From contig JAJYAF010000050.1 in assembly GCA_021779655.1 (NCBI GenBank), positions 1 through 9,970 of the forward strand: a stretch of 9,970 nt of DNA. The letters are read 5' to 3'. The notes under the pieces are model-generated. The model ran no database searches, was not told the DNA's origin, and saw nothing but the letters and a program-made list of their open reading frames with translations. Positions within the stretch are counted from its first letter, which is position 1, and each line of letters opens with the position of its first letter. The DNA is from Pseudomonadota bacterium. Lineage in GTDB: Bacteria > Pseudomonadota > Alphaproteobacteria > Acetobacterales > Acetobacteraceae. Both the position numbers and the translations under genes were made by a program. Shown here piece by piece: positions 1 to 4,696 of the stretch.

Positions 1-1
1 C

Positions 2-904
2 ATCATGACCGACGCCGACGTCGACGGTTCCCATATCCGCACGCTGCTGATCACCTTCTTCTACCGGCAGATGCCACAGCTGATCGAGCATGGCTTTCTC
101 TACATCGCCCAGCCGCCGCTCTACCGTGCCAAGCGCGGGAATGACGAGCGGTATTTGAAGGATGACGAGGCGCTGGAAGGCTTTCTCCTGGAGCGCGCGC
201 TCGGCGAGGCCACCTTCACGGCGGGGGACGGCACCGTTTATGCCGGAGCGGCCCTGCGGAACGAAACGGCCTGGCTGCGCGAGGTCGCGGCCAGGCTCTA
301 CGCCATGAGCCGGCTGCTGCCCGTGGCCTATCTGGAGCAGATGGCGATCGCCGGCATGCTGGCGCCGGACGGATTTTCCGACCCCGAACACGCCCGCGCG
401 CTGGCGGCGCGGCTGAACGCGCAGGCGCTGCCGGCGGAAAGGGGCTGGATGGTTTCGTCCGATGCCGGCGCGGTCGTACTGGGCCGCACCGTGCGCGGCG
501 TGGCCGAGCGCTATACGCTGGATGCCGCGGTGTTGCGCACCAGCGAGGCGCGCCACGTGGCCGAGCGCGGGCCAAGGCTTGCCGCCCTGTTCGGCGGTGA
601 ACCCGTTCTGCAACTGGATGGCGCGGCAAAGCCGGTGCACGGCCCGGCGCAGCTGTGCGAGGCCATGCTCGCCTATGGCCGCAAGGGCCTGACCATCAAC
701 CGCTTCAAGGGGCTTGGCGAAATGAACCCGGACCAGCTCTGGAAAACCACGCTGGACCCCCAGGCCCGCAGGCTGTTGCAGGTGAAAATTTCCGACGCCG
801 AGGATACGGACCAGATTTTTTCCACCCTGATGGGCGATGTGGTTGAACCCCGGCGGGAATTTATCGTAACCAACGCCTTGAAAGTCGCCAACCTGGATAC
901 CTGA
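2..904 (+). CDS. gyrB: DNA gyrase subunit B, C-terminal part (5' end outside window)
   Basis: This is the carboxy half of the ATP-dependent type II topoisomerase subunit that, with GyrA, introduces negative supercoils. The frame is already open at base 2 (an Ile codon precedes the Met at base 5), so that Met is internal and the real start lies upstream. Counting from it, the TOPRIM metal-binding acidic motif DADVDG is at residues 3-8, followed by SHIRTLL and the IAQPPLY segment (34-40). The conserved INRFKGLGEMN motif is at 231-241 and the usual ending EPRREFI...ALKV near the stop. About 300 residues after the acidic motif is what a Gram-negative GyrB with the extra internal insert has. The QPPLY/KGLGEMN context and the long insert favour GyrB over ParE. 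Nothing suggests damage. The stop codon lies inside a hairpin (901-920). Confidence 0.96.
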   Translation: MMTDADVDGSHIRTLLITFFYRQMPQLIEHGFLYIAQPPLYRAKRGNDERYLKDDEALEGFLLERALGEATFTAGDGTVYAGAALRNETAWLREVAARLYAMSRLLPVAYLEQMAIAGMLAPDGFSDPEHARALAARLNAQALPAERGWMVSSDAGAVVLGRTVRGVAERYTLDAAVLRTSEARHVAERGPRLAALFGGEPVLQLDGAAKPVHGPAQLCEAMLAYGRKGLTINRFKGLGEMNPDQLWKTTLDPQARRLLQVKISDAEDTDQIFSTLMGDVVEPRREFIVTNALKVANLDT

Positions 905-920
905 CCGCCCTGGTGGTCAG
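901..920 (+). terminator. hairpin overlapping the gyrB stop codon
   Basis: CTGACC at 901-906 pairs with GGTCAG at 915-920. The stem extends inward by a G-T wobble and a C-G pair to give about 8 bp with a 4-base loop. The gyrB TGA (902-904) is inside the stem. It is followed by AAAA rather than a T run, so it is not a textbook rho-independent terminator. It may stabilise the 3' end or act with another factor. The function is inferred. Confidence 0.3.
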
Positions 921-932
921 AAAACCTAATAA

Positions 933-977
933 TGAGAGTGGCCAGGCTAAAAGTGAGAATGAAAAAGCCAACTCTCA
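933..977. repeat. inverted repeat in the gyrB-sixA gap
   Basis: TGAGAGT (933-939) is the reverse complement of ACTCTCA (971-977). GGC/GCC pairing continues inside after one bulged A, giving about 10 bp around a loop of about 24 bases. A weak AATTTAG tract follows. It lies in the 178-base gap between gyrB and the phosphatase gene, where I see no convincing gene. It could be part of gyrB termination or of the upstream control region of the next gene. Evidence is limited to the symmetry. Confidence 0.3.
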
Positions 978-1082
978 ATTTAGTGCGGTTTGGGCGGACG
1001 ATTACGTTGCCGGTCGAACCAGTAGGCACTCGCAGCGTAGGAAAGGGGCGACAGGTGGGGCGCGCCATGCCAATATGACAAC

Positions 1083-1607
1083 ATGCATCAGTTGATCCTG
1101 CTTCGTCATGCCAAGGCCGTCCGCGCAGGCGCCGGCCTGCCGGACCATGATCGCCCCTTGGCGCCGGAGGGAAGAAGAGCCGCCGCCGCCATGGGCGCCT
1201 GTATGCGCGGCCTGGGGCTGATACCAGACGTCATTCTGGTTTCCTCCTCGCGGCGCACCCAGGAAACGATGGAAGCTCTGGGATCCTGGGATGAGCGGCC
1301 GAATATCGAGACACTGCCAGGCCTGTACATGGCCTCCGAGGCGCAGATCCGAGAGACCCTGCGCGAGTTGCCGGAAACGGTGCGCAGCGTGCTGGTGATC
1401 GGCCACAATCCCGGCATGCACGAAGTCGCGCGGGCGTTGGCGGGCAGGATGGCCGGCAAGCCGGAACTGGAACGGCTGGCGGATAGCTTTCCCACCGCCT
1501 CGCTCGCGGAATTTCTGGTCGCGACCCCCTGGCACAGGCTGGGACATGCCGGAACCAGCCTGAAGCGCTTCATTCGGCCGGCCGATCTGCCCGCCGCCGC
1601 GGGCTAG
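1083..1607 (+). CDS. SixA-like histidine phosphatase family protein
   Basis: This 174-residue protein of the histidine phosphatase (phosphoglycerate mutase-like) superfamily belongs to the short SixA branch. Members remove phosphate from phosphohistidine, for example on HPt or PTS proteins, in the cytoplasm. The N-terminal LLRHAK motif carries the catalytic His9, with Arg8 beside it. A DHDRPL...G segment (21-30) is typical of SixA, SSSRRTQET (54-62) supplies the next phosphate-binding arginine, and IGHNPG (106-111) holds the second catalytic His108. Length fits the family (about 155-185). ATG 1083 is chosen because the motif must begin within 10 residues of the start. The Shine-Dalgarno match is poor: a G-rich GGTGGGG at 1054-1060 lies too far away. 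It is monocistronic between gyrB and gltA. The substrate cannot be told from sequence. Confidence 0.88.
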   Translation: MHQLILLRHAKAVRAGAGLPDHDRPLAPEGRRAAAAMGACMRGLGLIPDVILVSSSRRTQETMEALGSWDERPNIETLPGLYMASEAQIRETLRELPETVRSVLVIGHNPGMHEVARALAGRMAGKPELERLADSFPTASLAEFLVATPWHRLGHAGTSLKRFIRPADLPAAAG

Positions 1608-1636
1608 GCGTTATCCGGATGCTGCGTCTGCGAAGG

Positions 1637-1665
1637 TTGCCTTTTTGCCGCCCAGGTATTTAATA
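1637..1665 (+). promoter_or_regulatory. possible sigma-70-type promoter of gltA
   Basis: TTGCCT at 1637-1642 and an AT-rich TTTAAT/TTAATA block at 1659-1665 are spaced 16-17 bases apart, in the gap between the phosphatase gene and gltA. Only the -35 is a fair match. This would leave a leader of about 70 bases before the gltA ATG. It is a weak call, supported mainly by position and by the local AT-rich block. Confidence 0.25.
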
Positions 1666-1672
1666 CGGCTCA

Positions 1673-1700
1673 TTGCTTCGGCAAGAGCGGGCGGGTTGCC
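1673..1700 (+). promoter_or_regulatory. UUCG-capped mini-hairpin and alternative stem in the gltA leader
   Basis: TTGC (1673-1676), TTCG (1677-1680) and GCAA (1681-1684) form a 4-bp stem closed by the very stable C(UUCG)G tetraloop. The same GGCAA (1680-1684) can instead pair with TTGCC at 1696-1700. The two pairings exclude each other in the presumed gltA leader, 40-67 bases before the start codon. This may be a minor folding switch or chance; the stems are short. Confidence 0.25.
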
Positions 1701-1739
1701 TTCTCCTGTTACCAACCTGGTCTCAAAAGGACGTTTCAA

Positions 1740-3050
1740 ATGCCCCAGTCAGCAACCAGCAAACAGATCGGCATGGCAACTCTCGCCTATCAAGGCAAAA
1801 CCACGGAACTGCCGGCATTATCCGGCACCCTCGGGCCGGCCGCCGTGGATGTGAAGAAGATATATCCGGAGCTTGGCCTGTTCACCTTCGACCCGAGTTA
1901 CGGCGCCACCGCTTCCTGCGAAAGCGCCATCACATATATCGACGGTGACGAGGGGATTCTGCTCTACCGTGGCTACCCCATCGAGCAGCTGGCCGAAAAA
2001 TCCAGCTTCCTCGAAGTTGCGTATCTGCTGCTGTTCGGGGCGCTGCCACGGGCGTCCGAGTTCAAGGAATTCACCTACCATGTCACCATGCACACCATGC
2101 TGCATGAGCAGATCCGGCGGTTCTGGGACGGTTTCCGCCGCGACGCGCATCCCATGGCGATGCTGTGTTCGGTGGTGGGCGCCATGTCCGCTTTCTATCC
2201 GGACAGCATCGACATCCACGATCCCCGGCAGCGCGAGATCAGCGCTTACCGGCTGATTGCGAAAATTCCCACCATTACCGCCTGGGCGCATAAATACAAT
2301 GTCGGCCAGCCGCTGATCTACCCGCAGAACGATCTGAGCTATGCCGAGAACTTTCTGCACATGTTCCACGCCGTGCCGGCGGAACCCTACAAGCAGAACC
2401 CGATTCTGACCCGCGCGATGGACCGGATCTTCATCCTGCACGCGGACCATGAGCAGAACGCTTCCACCTCCACCGTCCGGCTCGCGGGTTCCACGGGCGC
2501 CAATCCCTTCGCCTGCATCGCCGCCGGCATCGCCTCGCTCTGGGGGCCGTCACATGGCGGCGCCAATGAGGCCGTGCTGAAGATGCTGGGGGAAATCGGC
2601 CATAAGGACAACATCCCCGAGTTCATCAAGCAGGTGAAGGATAAGAATTCCGGCGTGAAGCTGATGGGCTTCGGCCACCGCGTCTACCGGAATTTCGACC
2701 CGCGCGCGAAGATCCTGCAGCACACCTGCCACGAAGTGCTGGACGCCCTGGGAATCAAGGACGAGCCGCTGCTCGACCTTGCCGTCGAGCTGGAAAAGAT
2801 CGCGCTGCACGACGAGTATTTCATTGAACGCAAGCTCTATCCGAACGTGGATTTCTATTCCGGTATCATCCTGAAGGCGATGGGCTTCCCCACCAAGATG
2901 TTCACGCCCATCTTCGCGCTGGCCCGCACGGTCGGCTGGGTGAGCCAGTGGATGGAAATGATCGAGGACCCGAAGCAGCGCATCGGCCGCCCACGTCAGC
3001 TCTACACCGGCGCCCCGCGCCGCGATTACGTTCCGATCGAGAGCAGATAA
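1740..3050 (+). CDS. gltA: citrate synthase, type II (hexameric Gram-negative form)
   Basis: Citrate synthase condenses oxaloacetate with acetyl-CoA as the entry step of the TCA cycle in the cytoplasm. The 436 residues match the length of the NADH-sensitive Gram-negative type. All three catalytic residues are visible: His272 in [10 protein letters not shown], His313 in GFGHRVY and Asp371 in VDFYSG. The LHADHEQN block (233-240) and the arginine of GFGHRVYRN, which help bind oxaloacetate, are also present. The N-terminal domain with LAYQGKT (15-21) and the segment around Cys60-Glu61 resembles the small beta-domain of the type II enzyme. The start at ATG 1740 is supported by AAAAGGA (1725-1731) 8 bases upstream; an internal Met12 has no such site. 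It is monocistronic: a hairpin follows and the next gene differs sharply in composition. Confidence 0.98.
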   Translation: MPQSATSKQIGMATLAYQGKTTELPALSGTLGPAAVDVKKIYPELGLFTFDPSYGATASCESAITYIDGDEGILLYRGYPIEQLAEKSSFLEVAYLLLFGALPRASEFKEFTYHVTMHTMLHEQIRRFWDGFRRDAHPMAMLCSVVGAMSAFYPDSIDIHDPRQREISAYRLIAKIPTITAWAHKYNVGQPLIYPQNDLSYAENFLHMFHAVPAEPYKQNPILTRAMDRIFILHADHEQNASTSTVRLAGSTGANPFACIAAGIASLWGPSHGGANEAVLKMLGEIGHKDNIPEFIKQVKDKNSGVKLMGFGHRVYRNFDPRAKILQHTCHEVLDALGIKDEPLLDLAVELEKIALHDEYFIERKLYPNVDFYSGIILKAMGFPTKMFTPIFALARTVGWVSQWMEMIEDPKQRIGRPRQLYTGAPRRDYVPIESR

Positions 3051-3079
3051 GGAAGTCTTTTTCGTAAAAACAAAACATC

Positions 3080-3108
3080 GCGGCATGCGCCCCGCGCGGC
3101 GCGGCCGC
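3080..3108 (+). terminator. GC-rich hairpin downstream of gltA
   Basis: GCGGC (3080-3084) pairs with GCCGC (3104-3108), and inside it GCGCC (3087-3091) pairs with GGCGC (3098-3102), with a 6-base loop and a small AT/G internal bulge. It begins 29 bases after the gltA stop. No T run follows it; a CTTTTTC block lies before it instead (from about 3057). It is a likely transcript end for gltA by position and strength, but not a canonical intrinsic terminator. Confidence 0.35.
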
Positions 3109-3133
3109 AGATGTATAAATCTACATATATTAA

Positions 3134-3556
3134 ATGAGAAAAATACCAGCATATATTTTGCCTCTGCTGGCAATCTTTCTGCTTCTGCCAGGGTTGGTCC
3201 CCGCTCATAGTTTTCTGATAGATATAAAAAACGTGACGCTGAGCCCAGGAGAAAAAGTTGTCGGTTTTGATTTAAAGACTACTTCCGGCTACGCTTCCCT
3301 AATTCAAGCGCCTCCCGGTTGGGAGATAGACATAGATAATCAGCCCTCTGAGAATGTGGAAATCAGAGGTAGTGTCTTGGTTGGCGCCGCCGCCTTACAT
3401 TGGGAAAATTTGAACCGAATGATTACCATAACTCAAGTTTTGGATCCTGGACAAACGCTCCAAGTAACTGGAGACGTTATAGTAACAAAAGATTTTGAAC
3501 ACACCAGAACCGTAACCTTGCCACCTGAAAGCATAGACTTGGTATTCAAAAACTAA
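3134..3556 (+). CDS. small exported protein of unknown function, AT-rich
   Basis: I do not recognise a named family. The 140 residues begin with a clear Sec signal: MRK, a hydrophobic run over about 6-21, then V-P-A before HS, so cleavage after Ala24 is likely. That gives a mature periplasmic or secreted protein of about 116 residues with no cysteine and no other membrane segment. The mature part alternates polar and hydrophobic residues as in a beta-sandwich. It contains KVVGFDLKTTSG, PPGWEIDIDN and VLVGAAAL, resembling from memory a group of uncharacterised exported proteins in Proteobacteria. By hand count G+C is about 45% over 3181-3540, far below the flanking genes, and codons such as ata, tta and aaa are frequent. 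There is no clear Shine-Dalgarno; a TATAAA at 3114-3119 would give a very short leader. It stands alone between gltA and an IS relic, suggesting recent acquisition. Confidence 0.75.
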   Translation: MRKIPAYILPLLAIFLLLPGLVPAHSFLIDIKNVTLSPGEKVVGFDLKTTSGYASLIQAPPGWEIDIDNQPSENVEIRGSVLVGAAALHWENLNRMITITQVLDPGQTLQVTGDVIVTKDFEHTRTVTLPPESIDLVFKN

Positions 3557-3636
3557 TTGCTGAGAGCTGGCTGGTTTGTCTGAACACTGTTTTGCTTTCT
3601 ATAAATCGAAGCTCTGCCGGGTTGATTGGTAATATG

Positions 3637-3741
3637 CCTGCGACGCATCACCGCGAGTTCACCCGCCGGCACCGGGCGGGGCGCGTAATACAGGCTGCGT
3701 ACCATTATGGGCCAGCATGATGTTGACAACCAGATCATCAA
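3637..3741 (-). pseudogene. relic of an IS3-family transposase (OrfB N-terminal region)
   Basis: Read on the minus strand, 3640-3696 encodes SLYYAPRP followed by VPAGELAVMRR. This is the pattern of the region just after the helix-turn-helix of IS3-family OrfB proteins, which often read SLYYRPRPV....LALMRRIDELH. Similarity stops abruptly after the two arginines (at about 3639), where AT-rich unrelated sequence begins. Upstream, toward 3741, it fades. No DDE catalytic residues, terminal repeats or other transposase parts remain. It cannot be functional. The match is short (about 19 residues) and recognised by eye, so confidence is moderate. Confidence 0.42.
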
Positions 3742-3850
3742 GTCCGGCCACGGAATAGCCGATCTTTTCCTTCAGGTCCCTTGATCTTCGTCACACCGCT
3801 CTCCGGGTAGAGCCACGAGCGTATTGAGCGGTTGGGAGATCGGCGTAGAT

Positions 3851-3867
3851 AGGAATCGTCGATTCCT
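3851..3867. repeat. perfect palindrome upstream of hsp20
   Basis: AGGAATC (3851-3857) and GATTCCT (3861-3867) are exact reverse complements around GTC, followed by TTC. It lies 106 bases before the hsp20 start. It could be an operator, a leftover of an insertion end, or a short hairpin ending a minor transcript. It does not match the CIRCE heat-shock element. Only the symmetry is certain. Confidence 0.4.
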
Positions 3868-3907
3868 TTCAGCGACTGGCGGTTGATTCAGGTCATGGCG
3901 GGCGCTT

Positions 3908-3960
3908 GAGCAAAATGAGAACTTCGTAGCGTTCTCATGCTCGCAGCAAATCGCAGGAGG
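3908..3960 (+). promoter_or_regulatory. folded hsp20 leader, possible RNA thermometer
   Basis: ATGAGAAC (3915-3922) and GTTCTCAT (3931-3938) form a perfect 8-bp stem. GAGC (3908-3911) and GCTC (3939-3942) extend it by 4 bp after a 3-A bulge. The Shine-Dalgarno AGGAGG (3955-3960) follows at once. CTCGC (3940-3944) can pair with the GC and GAG of 3953-3959, skipping two bases, which would mask the ribosome site. That weak masking stem competes with the outer 4 bp of the first hairpin. Small heat-shock genes of alphaproteobacteria are known to carry ROSE-type RNA thermometers here, but the exact ROSE motif is not evident, so this is inference from structure and context. Confidence 0.4.
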
Positions 3961-3972
3961 GAAAATCAAGCC

Positions 3973-4518
3973 ATGCCAGACAACTCCACGACCACCACAC
4001 CCGCGAAACTGCCCGAAACGCGCGCCAAGGGCTCCGCCGTCGCGCCGCGCCGGCAAGGCGGCTATGACCTGTTCGGTCTTCGCAGCCAGATCGACCGGCT
4101 GTTCGACGATTTTGGCCTGTCCTGGCCGCGCCTGGGTTTTTTGGAACCGGTTTTCGACCGTCCCACGCGCGAATGGATCGGCGATAACTGGGGTGCCAGC
4201 GACGTTTCGGAGACCGACAGCACCTACCGCATCAGCATCGAGCTTCCGGGATGCGAAGAGAAAGACCTGGATGTGACCGTGGCCAACGGCACGGTGAACA
4301 TCCGTGGCGAGAAGAAGCAGGAAAGCAAGGAGACCAAGGAGCAGTATCTCTCAACCGGGCGAAGGTACGGCTCCTTTCAGCAGGCCTTCCGCATTCCCGA
4401 CGGCGTCGACGCTGAAAAGATCGCCGCGACGTTCAAGAACGGGGTTCTCGAACTGGTTCTGCCCAAGACCGAAACGGCGAAGAAGTCCGTGAAAAAGATC
4501 GCCATCTCGAAGGAGTGA
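3973..4518 (+). CDS. Hsp20/alpha-crystallin family small heat-shock protein
   Basis: This is an ATP-independent holdase chaperone that binds unfolding proteins and keeps them refoldable in the cytoplasm. It has 181 residues from ATG 3973, with AGGAGG 12 bases upstream. An in-frame ATG at 3937 lies inside the leader hairpin and lacks a ribosome site, so it is rejected. A proline/threonine/charged tail (1-30) and the DLFGLRSQIDRLFDDF amphipathic segment (32-47) form the variable N-terminal arm. The alpha-crystallin domain spans about 75-167, with SDVSETDSTYRISIELPG, the GTVNIRGEK strand and the family signature FKNGVLELVLPK (154-165). The C-terminal IAI (176-178) is the I-x-I motif used for oligomer assembly. 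It is a single gene, followed by a strong hairpin and probably heat-controlled. Confidence 0.95.
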   Translation: MPDNSTTTTPAKLPETRAKGSAVAPRRQGGYDLFGLRSQIDRLFDDFGLSWPRLGFLEPVFDRPTREWIGDNWGASDVSETDSTYRISIELPGCEEKDLDVTVANGTVNIRGEKKQESKETKEQYLSTGRRYGSFQQAFRIPDGVDAEKIAATFKNGVLELVLPKTETAKKSVKKIAISKE

Positions 4519-4520
4519 CC

Positions 4521-4544
4521 CCGGTCAGCCCTAAGGCTGACCGG
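4521..4544 (+). terminator. perfect 10-bp hairpin after hsp20
   Basis: CCGGTCAGCC (4521-4530) and GGCTGACCGG (4535-4544) pair perfectly around a CTAA loop, starting 2 bases after the hsp20 stop. Stem strength and position fit a transcription terminator. The following bases are GC-rich (TCGCGGGCGG) with no T run, so release may need Rho or a different mode. It also protects the transcript 3' end. Confidence 0.55.
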
Positions 4545-4554
4545 TCGCGGGCGG

Positions 4555-4670
4555 GGCTGGCGAGGCGGCCGCGCGCCAAAATCAAAAGCTTATACCAGCC
4601 CGCCGCGGGACGCGAAGAGTCGATGACAAGGCGGGCTGGTATAAGTTGATCATGCGCGCGGCCGCCAGCC
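4555..4670. repeat. large near-perfect palindrome between convergent genes
   Basis: Nested arms from inside out are: CTTATACCAGCCCGCC (4589-4604) with its exact complement at 4630-4645 (16 bp); ATCAA (4581-4585) with TTGAT (4646-4650) after a 3-base bulge; GGCGGCCGCGCGC (4564-4576) with its exact complement at 4654-4666 (13 bp) across a small internal loop; and GGCT (4555-4558) with AGCC (4667-4670) after a further bulge. The central loop is 25 bases (4605-4629). It fills the gap between hsp20 and the CYTH-CHAD gene, which converge on it. It could be a two-way terminator, a decayed miniature inverted-repeat element or a family of extragenic palindromes. No second copy of the arms was seen in this window. 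Confidence 0.85.
4581..4650 (-). terminator. intrinsic-type terminator of the CYTH-CHAD gene
   Basis: Read on the minus strand, the 16-bp core of the palindrome follows the gene's stop by about 50 bases. It is directly followed by CTTTTGATTTTGG, giving two T4 runs behind the stem. This is the only hairpin in the window with a T-rich tail, and it is oriented to stop minus-strand transcripts. The 25-base loop is longer than usual. Confidence 0.55.
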
Positions 4671-4696
4671 GCGCGCATGCCGGGCCGGCAGATGGA

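Larger units (their letters stand above)
3557..3972. other. 416-base stretch without an intact gene
   Basis: There is no open frame here that looks coding. It holds, in order: AT-rich sequence continuous with the preceding orphan gene (to about 3636), a short IS3-type transposase relic on the minus strand (about 3637-3741), unassigned sequence, a perfect 7-bp palindrome (3851-3867), and the hsp20 leader with its hairpins (3908-3960). On the minus strand the part from about 3720 to 3890 can be read in overlapping short frames, for example one with the segment SIRSWLYPESGVTKIKGPEG. None has a start, and I cannot assign any. The region reads as a scar of insertion and decay. Confidence 0.55.

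Noticed and set aside
673..1068. A 131-codon minus-strand frame spanning the end of gyrB and the following gap
   Set aside because: Most of it is antisense to gyrB, and the rest lacks any recognisable protein feature or start signal.
913..1095. A 60-codon + strand frame between gyrB and the phosphatase gene
   Set aside because: It has no ribosome site, an odd composition, and overlaps the next gene's start out of frame.
3908..3942. CIRCE heat-shock operator
   Set aside because: The hairpin sequence does not match TTAGCACTC-N9-GAGTGCTAA; only the general layout is similar.
3937..3975. An upstream ATG (3937) as the hsp20 start
   Set aside because: It lies in the leader hairpin, has no ribosome site, and would put the AGGAGG inside the coding sequence. 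ATG 3973 is better placed.
3772..4056. A 94-codon minus-strand frame across the hsp20 leader
   Set aside because: It overlaps the hsp20 N-terminus antisense, has no ribosome site and contains no known motif.
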